A stretch of 19,348 nt of DNA, taken from NCBI GenBank assembly GCA_016202865.1, contig JACQNV010000075.1, positions 1 through 19,348 on the forward strand, in the 5' to 3' direction. The notes beneath the pieces were generated by a model. The model did not search any database, was not told the DNA's origin, and worked only from the letters and a program-made list of their open reading frames with translations. Shown here in pieces: positions 14,660 through 19,348 of the stretch. The translations under genes and the position numbers were made by a program. Position 1 is the first letter of the stretch, and every line of letters starts with the position of its first letter. The stretch comes from Candidatus Aenigmatarchaeota archaeon (GTDB taxonomy: Archaea; Aenigmatarchaeota; Aenigmatarchaeia; QMZP01; JACQNV01).

Positions 14660-15052
14660 ATGAACCAAAATGCATTGATGCATGAAAGAATTGAACAAAG
14701 AATAGACAGGATAAATGCAGACTTAGCTTCAGATTTAGATGCTTACAGGCAGGCCATTACTGAAGAAATCAAAGGGAGAAAAGGATGGGATTGCCACTAT
14801 GATGCCAGAACAGGACTGCTTCAGGGAGCCAGAAAACTGATAGACAGCGATCTGGAAGGATACTGGATAGACATAAATTTTTCAAGGCTTGAAATGTTTG
14901 GCGAAGGCCCTGTTTCAATATTTTCACAGGAAGGAACGCTTCCATGGCTGAACTATTGTGATACAATCGACGCTGTTTATGAGGTAATGGATATTGTAAA
15001 CAGAGCCGCAAGCAGAAGAATACATACGGAATACTCAACATTCAAATGTTAG
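14660..15052 (+). CDS. Hypothetical protein
   Basis: A 130-residue protein, probably cytosolic: no signal peptide or membrane helix. I do not recognise a family. The first 40 residues are highly charged and helical (HERIEQRIDRINADLASDLDA), likely a coiled coil. The central part has aromatic and glycine residues (GWDCHYDARTGLL; EGYWIDINFSRLEMFGEGP) and looks like beta sheet, and the C-terminus is helical again. Three Cys (residues 44, 99 and the last residue) form no obvious metal site. The ATG at 14660 is preferred over the TTG at 14621, because the extra 13 residues would be translated from the heptamer-repeat region; another ATG follows at 14678. No Shine-Dalgarno site is visible, and a promoter candidate (GCTAAAA near 14636) is weak. 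Confidence 0.7.
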   Translation: MNQNALMHERIEQRIDRINADLASDLDAYRQAITEEIKGRKGWDCHYDARTGLLQGARKLIDSDLEGYWIDINFSRLEMFGEGPVSIFSQEGTLPWLNYCDTIDAVYEVMDIVNRAASRRIHTEYSTFKC

Positions 15053-15065
15053 GCAACATGGAAAA

Positions 15066-15074
15066 CTAATAAAT
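15066..15074 (+). promoter_or_regulatory. Predicted promoter of the S/T/P-rich lipoprotein gene
   Basis: CTAATAAAT lies 24-32 bases before the ATG at 15098, the position expected for a leaderless archaeal transcript. No Shine-Dalgarno site precedes the ATG. Confidence 0.4.
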
Positions 15075-15097
15075 CCTTTCATTGCAATATAATAAAT

Positions 15098-16045
15098 ATG
15101 CTCCAAAAAAAGTTTCTGATAATCTTGATTCTCGCTTCAATTGTCCTTGTAAGCGGCTGCATACGGGAGGGCGAAGCTTGCTCCAATGATGGAGAAAAAG
15201 TCAAAGACCAGACAGGATCAACCTTTGAGTGTAAGGACGGTAAATGGGTTAAGATGCAAATGCCTGTATCTAAGGCTGTAAACGATTCTCTTGACAAAGG
15301 AATAACAGACGATTACTATACACGGGTTTATGGAAATGCTACTCCATCACAACCTACACCAATCGCCACAACTTCCACAGAAGCAACAATTGCGACACCT
15401 GCTACCACATCTTCCCCAACAATTATATCAACTCCAGAAATCTCATCATCTACAATCAGTCCACTCTATGATACCAATGGCTCAAAACCCAAAACGACAT
15501 CTTCACCTACACCGCCGCCCTCAGATTCTCCAACATCATCTCCTACACCAACTGTAGCAGCCAAAAAATATTGCGGTAACAATATAACAGAGCTGGAGTT
15601 GGGCGAAATCTGCGATCCTGCTGGAATAAATTTGAAACAGTGCCCAAGACCTCAATATTCTGGCACTTGCGATAATTGTAAATCCTGTTTACCAGCTCCA
15701 TCATCCATAATAAATCTTTCTGCAATTCTTGGGATAAGCGGCGGCTATAGTAGTGCAGATTTATCAATAACTCTAAAAGACTGGAACGCCAACAAAGACC
15801 CATACTGGTATGACAATGCAACATTCCAACTATACTACACAACAGAGAGTTACAATGATCCATGTACACCAACACTAGTTATGTATAAACAGATATCAAA
15901 TGTGAAAGAATCTGAAGTTAATTCTGGCGAGTGGAAAATAACAGATAAATGGCAAAGCTCTGACATAGTAATAAAATACACAGGTAGTGATAACCAGCAA
16001 CACACAACATCTACAGGGGCGTACACGCCGCCGCAGGGATGTTAG
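15098..16045 (+). CDS. Lipoprotein with Ser/Thr/Pro-rich linker and Cys-rich modules
   Basis: A 315-residue predicted lipoprotein. MLQKKF is followed by a hydrophobic stretch and a clear lipobox VSGC, with lipidated Cys21. Residues 21-52 form a small module with C28, C45 and the ending ECKDGKWVK. Residues 79-156 are an extended linker rich in Ser, Thr and Pro (SPTPPPSDSPTSSPTP), a likely site of O-glycosylation that would hold the rest away from the membrane. Residues 158-198 carry seven Cys (YCGNNITELELGEICD, then CPRP, CDNCKSC), resembling disulphide-rich repeats of secreted proteins. The last 115 residues look like a beta-sandwich and end in Gly-Cys. The function is unknown; a ligand-binding or surface-structural role is possible. 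Its stop lies 4 bases before the TATA box of riboflavin synthase. Confidence 0.82.
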   Translation: MLQKKFLIILILASIVLVSGCIREGEACSNDGEKVKDQTGSTFECKDGKWVKMQMPVSKAVNDSLDKGITDDYYTRVYGNATPSQPTPIATTSTEATIATPATTSSPTIISTPEISSSTISPLYDTNGSKPKTTSSPTPPPSDSPTSSPTPTVAAKKYCGNNITELELGEICDPAGINLKQCPRPQYSGTCDNCKSCLPAPSSIINLSAILGISGGYSSADLSITLKDWNANKDPYWYDNATFQLYYTTESYNDPCTPTLVMYKQISNVKESEVNSGEWKITDKWQSSDIVIKYTGSDNQQHTTSTGAYTPPQGC

Positions 16046-16049
16046 CTAC

Positions 16050-16059
16050 TTTTATAAAT
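16050..16059 (+). promoter_or_regulatory. Promoter of riboflavin synthase gene
   Basis: TTTTATAAAT, 21-30 bases before the ATG at 16080. With no Shine-Dalgarno site before the ATG, this is a good example of a leaderless archaeal promoter. Confidence 0.6.
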
Positions 16060-16079
16060 CTCGTTTTTAATCAAATAGT

Positions 16080-16700
16080 ATGTTCTCAGGAATAGTTCAA
16101 GGATGCGCAAAAGTCGCGGAAGTTAAAAGCAAGCCATGGTTGATTAGCTTTGCTTTAGATTTTCCAGAGAAGTTGTCTAAGGATCTGAAAAAAGGCTCCA
16201 GTATATCTGTTTGCGGCGTCTGCCTCACAACCACAAATATTTCAGGAAATAAAATCTTCTTTGATGCAATGAAAGAAACATTGAACAAAACAACAATAGG
16301 CAGCCTCAAAGTTGGCGACAAAGTTAACATAGAAAGGGCCTTGAGGATTGGGGATGAAATTGGCGGCCATGATGTATCAGGACATGTTGATACTGTTGCA
16401 AAAATAGCGAAAGTTGAAAAACCAAAAAATAATCACATAGTAACCTTCCAATGCGACAAGAGGTGGATGAAGTATATTTTTCCAAAAGGCTTTGTTGCCC
16501 TTGATGGTGTAAGCCTCACAGTTGTTGATGTTGACAAAACCCGAGGAGCTTTCAGCGTCTATTTTATTCCAGAGACACTAAAAATAACAACCTTCGGCTC
16601 CAAAACAGTTGGTGACAGTGTGAACTTGGAAATCGATAGAGGGACCCAAGTAATTGTTGAAACAATGGAGAATATTCTGTCTACAAAAAAACTGATATAA
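16080..16700 (+). CDS. ribE: Riboflavin synthase, alpha-subunit (bacterial) type
   Basis: Catalyses the last step of riboflavin synthesis, the dismutation of two 6,7-dimethyl-8-ribityllumazine molecules (EC 2.5.1.9). At 206 residues it has family length and the expected internal duplication. The N-terminal lumazine-binding domain starts MFSGIVQG (family MFTGIVEG) and contains VCGVCLT and GGHDVSGHVD. The second domain contains ALDGVSLTVVDV, FSVYFIPETL and GDSVNLEIDR. The bacterial and eukaryotic trimeric type is unusual here, because many archaea instead use an unrelated riboflavin synthase (RibC) derived from lumazine synthase. No other riboflavin gene lies nearby, so it stands apart from a rib operon. 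Its last 20 bases overlap the presenilin-like gene on the opposite strand. The product would ultimately supply flavin cofactors, including that of the oxidoreductase at 13841-14566. Confidence 0.95.
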   Translation: MFSGIVQGCAKVAEVKSKPWLISFALDFPEKLSKDLKKGSSISVCGVCLTTTNISGNKIFFDAMKETLNKTTIGSLKVGDKVNIERALRIGDEIGGHDVSGHVDTVAKIAKVEKPKNNHIVTFQCDKRWMKYIFPKGFVALDGVSLTVVDVDKTRGAFSVYFIPETLKITTFGSKTVGDSVNLEIDRGTQVIVETMENILSTKKLI

Positions 16701-17586
16701 AGTACCCAACCAAACACCCTGCTGTAAGGAATGGCATAGCAGGATAGTATCTTCCTTTTTTCCCAAAAACCAGAAGTAAAAATAAAACAGCGGCTGTGAT
16801 AATTGGTATTGCGAGGGTTTTGAGGAAAGCAATTTGACCAATCAGTCCGCTTTTAATTAAAAATTCCATCACAACTCCGGCAAAAATCAATGGAAAGGCA
16901 ACATCTCCACCACCCAAAATTGCGGTATTTGTTTCAGTCTTGTGTCTTGAGTTTTGGGTTCTGGATTTTACACTTTTGCTTTTATAAGGTATAGACAGCC
17001 CAGCAAATACATCTGCCTCAATCTGGAATTCAGCCATCTTCACCATGTGCTTTGATTTCCAAACAGCAAACGCGTCATAGGCAGAAATAATTAAAAGCAA
17101 AACAATCATCCATAATGGTTCAAAAAGCGGAGCAAATAAAACGGCAATCCCTGAATAAATCAACAACTCAGTAAAATTGTGTATAACAACATTCCTTTTC
17201 CACATTTTCAGGAAAGCCAACAAAAAACCAATAACAGCGGCCACATACCAGCTAAAGAAGACGCCAACTGAAAGCGTGATGGTCAAAAAAACAGAGAAGA
17301 AGAAAAAAGCTTTCCACACTTTTATTGTGTTCAGTTTAACTATCAATAAAACCAAACTAGTCCCAATAAGGACACCAATCAAAACCATCAGCAAGGCATC
17401 AAAGTTATAGACATCTGGTCTTGGTCCCAAAGCAGTTTCTGGGTGAGAAACAACTGTTATATTTTGACCAGTCTCAGTCACTATATTATCCACTTTTATA
17501 TCACTGTAAACAATTCCGAGTCCGACAATTTGGGCCAAGAAGAAAAATAAAACAAGCAATGCCGTGACCCTAATATTGTGCTTCAT
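16681..17586 (-). CDS. Presenilin/signal peptide peptidase-like aspartyl protease (A22 family)
   Basis: A 301-residue integral membrane protease of the archaeal presenilin group, which cleaves membrane-spanning segments within the bilayer. About nine hydrophobic segments are visible. The catalytic motifs are present: Y170-D171 (ISAYDAFAVW), G225-GGD with Asp228 (AILGGGDVAFPL), and a PAMP at 282-285 that stands for the PAL motif. The loop between the two aspartates (about 185-220) is soluble and contains a basic stretch (KSVKSRTQNSRHKTET) encoded by degenerate 7-base repeats. The start ATG is at 17586; a poor CTTAATAT box lies 21-28 bases upstream. Possible substrates are signal peptides or remnants of membrane anchors; none can be assigned. 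Its end overlaps ribE convergently by 20 bases, so antisense transcription through both 3' ends is likely. Confidence 0.93.
   Translation of the reverse strand: MKHNIRVTALLVLFFFLAQIVGLGIVYSDIKVDNIVTETGQNITVVSHPETALGPRPDVYNFDALLMVLIGVLIGTSLVLLIVKLNTIKVWKAFFFFSVFLTITLSVGVFFSWYVAAVIGFLLAFLKMWKRNVVIHNFTELLIYSGIAVLFAPLFEPLWMIVLLLIISAYDAFAVWKSKHMVKMAEFQIEADVFAGLSIPYKSKSVKSRTQNSRHKTETNTAILGGGDVAFPLIFAGVVMEFLIKSGLIGQIAFLKTLAIPIITAAVLFLLLVFGKKGRYYPAMPFLTAGCLVGYFISVFL
16937..16964 (+). repeat. Degenerate heptamer tandem repeat inside the presenilin-like gene
   Basis: Four consecutive 7-base units: GTCTTGT, GTCTTGA, GTTTTGG and GTTCTGG. They encode the basic segment of the loop between the catalytic aspartates in the minus-strand gene. 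The unit GTCTTGA is also present in the intergenic array at 14604-14638. Confidence 0.55.
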
Positions 17587-17609
17587 AATATAAAATATGG
17601 ATAGTGATA

Positions 17610-18095
17610 TTAAGAGCTTCTGACACCTCTAATTATTATATTCCATAAAATGCAGAAAAAATATTTTATGTCAGTTAAATATGGACTTTTGTCACTTTCT
17701 TCCAGATATCTTCTCATATTTTCTACATGCTTATCGAAGCCACCCTCCTCAGTAAAGGCATATTGAAAACCGAACAACCCAGGCCTATACCGCAGAGCTT
17801 CATTTTTTATATCTTCTGGATATCTTCTCCACATCTCTTCTCCCATTGGCCTGACACCAACAATCCCCATATCGCCTCTTGCAAGATTCCAAAATTGCGG
17901 TATTTCATCTATCCAATATTTCCTTAAAATTCTGCCTATTTTTGTCACCCTCTGGTCCACCACAAGTTTTCCATAATGATTTCTTTCAATATCGCATGGT
18001 GGACAATTTGGATCCATTGTCCTGATTTTGTAAACATCTATAGGCTCCCCACTTTTTCCTAAACTTATTCTGGTGTAAAAAAAGTCACAAGACAT
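17610..18095 (-). CDS. Sugar-phosphate (phosphoglycosyl) transferase core without membrane helix
   Basis: A 161-residue member of the bacterial sugar transferase family (PF02397), which normally moves a hexose-1-phosphate onto a polyprenol phosphate to start glycan assembly. The core is intact: DVYKIRTM (20-27) matches the VYKFRTM element, the catalytic Asp-Glu dyad is D63-E64 in WIDEIPQFWNL, followed by RGDMGIVGVRP (73-83) and RYRPGLFGFQ (102-111). Family members usually have some 30 more residues at the N-terminus that form a re-entrant membrane helix; here the frame starts just before the FFYxRxSLGK segment and that helix is absent. A TATA-like box directly upstream argues that this is the natural start, and only 37 bases separate it from the NAD kinase gene. 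A CPPC pair (31-34) is extra. It may need a partner for the membrane, work as a soluble homologue, or be a decayed copy. Confidence 0.83.
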   Translation of the reverse strand: MSCDFFYTRISLGKSGEPIDVYKIRTMDPNCPPCDIERNHYGKLVVDQRVTKIGRILRKYWIDEIPQFWNLARGDMGIVGVRPMGEEMWRRYPEDIKNEALRYRPGLFGFQYAFTEEGGFDKHVENMRRYLEESDKSPYLTDIKYFFCILWNIIIRGVRSS

Positions 18096-18115
18096 TAGAT
18101 TAATAAGAAAGAAAA

Positions 18116-18125
18116 CTTTAAAAAA
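18116..18125 (-). promoter_or_regulatory. Predicted promoter of the sugar transferase gene
   Basis: TTTTTTAAAG on the minus strand, 21-30 bases upstream of the ATG at 18095. It supports the short N-terminus of the sugar transferase. Confidence 0.45.
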
Positions 18126-18132
18126 TCAAATT

Positions 18133-18849
18133 TCACAAAAGCCGCACAAACACAGCTTGCTGGGCTGATTTTTTTATTCTAACAACATCACCGGGCTTTA
18201 GGCTAATAGATTCTTCATTATCCGCAATAAGCAAAGCCTGCTCCCTCAATATCTTAACTTCAGTAGTCCCACTCAAAATTAAAGGTTTTTTTGGAGGATA
18301 AACATTGTTAAACCCTATCTTTATTCCGGTTTTGAACTGTTCCAAACCAAGCGATCTGTAGTAAGCTGTGGAGCCATATGAAGTCGCAAAGACCACGCCG
18401 TCCCCAACAATTTCTGAGAATTTTTTACCATCTACCACAAGATCAAATCTCACGGCTTTTCTGGGATCTTTGTTATGGATTTGCACCTCATTCAGACCAA
18501 GAAATTTTTTATTTTTAAAAATCGCCTCAACCTTATTTATTTTTTCCAATTTGTACTGGTCAGCCTTAACCTTTTTAAGAACATCCTCAATATCGGTGCC
18601 GCTGTAAGAAATGCACATGCTACACACCCTGCTTTTTCTGATCGGGATTTTGGGGATTCCTGGATATCTGTGTTCAGCCCTTAATATTGTGCCGTCGCCT
18701 CCGAAAGTTATCACAAAATCTGGTCTCTGTCTATCGATTTTAAATCCTAAATTTTTCACGATTTTTACCAGATTATTTTTATGCGGGCTTTCAATCCAAA
18801 TGTGTAAACCTACTTTCTCCACCCCTCCCTTCTTATTTACTCCTTTCAT
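18133..18849 (-). CDS. nadK: NAD kinase (ATP-NAD kinase family)
   Basis: Phosphorylates NAD(+) to NADP(+) in the cytosol. The 238-residue product carries the family signatures: FGGDGT (49-54) for the phosphate-binding loop and catalytic Asp, GLNEV (118-122), VGDGVVFATSYGSTAYYRS (148-166) and a C-terminal beta-rich domain. The N-terminal region is short compared with many bacterial enzymes. The start is the ATG at 18849, which overlaps the stop of the preceding DUF192 gene as ATGA, a sign of translational coupling, with a purine-rich GGTGGAG upstream; a GTG at 18864 is an in-frame alternative that would add five residues. It should be made from the DUF192 transcript. Phosphate donor preference (ATP or polyphosphate) cannot be judged. 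Confidence 0.94.
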   Translation of the reverse strand: MKGVNKKGGVEKVGLHIWIESPHKNNLVKIVKNLGFKIDRQRPDFVITFGGDGTILRAEHRYPGIPKIPIRKSRVCSMCISYSGTDIEDVLKKVKADQYKLEKINKVEAIFKNKKFLGLNEVQIHNKDPRKAVRFDLVVDGKKFSEIVGDGVVFATSYGSTAYYRSLGLEQFKTGIKIGFNNVYPPKKPLILSGTTEVKILREQALLIADNEESISLKPGDVVRIKKSAQQAVFVRLL

Positions 18850-19301
18850 ATCCCAACTCTCCACCCCTCCTTTATCCCCAGTTTATCAGCCAGTCCGCCA
18901 TTTATTTCCACAACATATTTTGCCGGTTTTTCTGAGCTGTAAATTTGGCAATCCAAAGTTTTGCATGGCTGTGCATTCCTTTGTATGTGGGTTATTTTTT
19001 TGTCAGCTGAAATAAAAACCATATCCAAAGGGATTAATGTGTTTTTCATCCAAAACCCCTGAATGCCTTCCTGATCAAAAATAAACAACATCCCAGATTT
19101 TTCTGGCAAAGCTGTCCTGTTCATCAGTCCTATTGTCCTCTTAATCGGTGTGTCCGCAACCTCCACATTAAAACCGACTGTCCTGTTTTCTGTCAAAAAA
19201 CTAACAACCCGGCCTTCATATTTCGGTTTAAGCAAAGGGATAGAAAACAATAACAAGATCACAATTATGATTATAGAGGCCAGCAAACCATATATCTTCA
19301 T
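18846..19301 (-). CDS. DUF192 family membrane-anchored protein
   Basis: A 151-residue protein of the DUF192 family (PF02643), small single-domain proteins of unclear function often exported or anchored. Residues 5-24 form a signal anchor (MKIYG followed by a long Ile/Leu run); the rest should lie outside the cytosol. The domain shows the family landmarks VEVADTP (46-52), GLMNR (58-62), GMLFIFD (70-76), FWMKNTLIPLDMVFI (83-97) and KYVVEINGGLADKLGI (128-143). C113 and C118 are close enough to pair as a disulphide. The ATG at 19301 is preferred to the one at 19322 because TATA-like sequences at 19320-19345 place the transcription start downstream of 19322. The gene is translationally coupled to NAD kinase by an ATGA overlap; a functional link between the two is not evident. 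Confidence 0.9.
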   Translation of the reverse strand: MKIYGLLASIIIIVILLLFSIPLLKPKYEGRVVSFLTENRTVGFNVEVADTPIKRTIGLMNRTALPEKSGMLFIFDQEGIQGFWMKNTLIPLDMVFISADKKITHIQRNAQPCKTLDCQIYSSEKPAKYVVEINGGLADKLGIKEGWRVGI

Positions 19302-19319
19302 AGCCACACTCTTTAATAA

Positions 19320-19345
19320 CATATATACCCTTTTCTTTTAAAAAA
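19320..19345 (-). promoter_or_regulatory. Predicted promoter of the DUF192-NAD kinase operon
   Basis: Two TATA-like elements on the minus strand, TTTTTTAAAAG (19335-19345) and GTATATATG (19320-19328). Either one predicts a transcription start between about 19298 and 19313, next to the ATG at 19301. Confidence 0.4.
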
Positions 19346-19348
19346 GAA

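Noticed and set aside
18096..18132. Missing N-terminus of the sugar transferase hidden in another frame upstream
   Set aside because: Only 37 bases separate it from the NAD kinase stop, too few to encode the usual membrane helix.

Overview
The window looks like chromosomal DNA from an archaeon, probably a small-genome (DPANN-type) lineage. The evidence is a gene for RNA polymerase subunit N (the Rpb10 homologue), archaeal TATA-like boxes about 25 bases upstream of several start codons with almost no 5' leader (leaderless transcripts), a presenilin-family membrane protease, and a giant surface protein rich in N-glycosylation sequons. The DPANN placement is inference; the archaeal placement is well supported. 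No rRNA, tRNA, CRISPR array or transposase was seen.

Left part (1-1009): two minus-strand genes, rpoN and a small lipoprotein-like gene 6 bases behind it, face away from the large operon across a 192-base divergent promoter region. Centre (1010-12914): three plus-strand genes separated by 1 and 3 bases. They encode a 3433-residue secreted protein built from PKD, cadherin-like and other Ig-like domains with an embedded penta/hexapeptide-repeat segment, then a small acidic protein without a signal peptide, then a protein whose N-terminal half resembles the proteasome/HslV Ntn-hydrolase fold. This gene trio is the most novel-looking unit in the window.

Middle right (12915-16700): a 63-residue two-helix membrane protein with a textbook Shine-Dalgarno site, a GbsR/MarR-like regulator divergent from a flavin-dependent oxidoreductase, a hypothetical protein, a lipoprotein with a Ser/Thr/Pro-rich linker, and a bacterial-type riboflavin synthase (ribE). 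Right end (16681-19301), all on the minus strand: a presenilin-like aspartyl protease overlapping ribE tail to tail, a sugar-phosphate transferase core lacking its usual membrane anchor, and an NAD kinase translationally coupled to an upstream DUF192 protein.

Functionally the window mixes cell-envelope genes (giant adhesin, lipoproteins, phosphoglycosyl transferase, intramembrane protease, DUF192) with flavin and nicotinamide cofactor genes (riboflavin synthase, FAD/NAD oxidoreductase, NAD kinase). A degenerate 7-base tandem repeat (consensus close to GTCTTGA) occurs at two separate places, once between genes and once inside the presenilin-like coding sequence.
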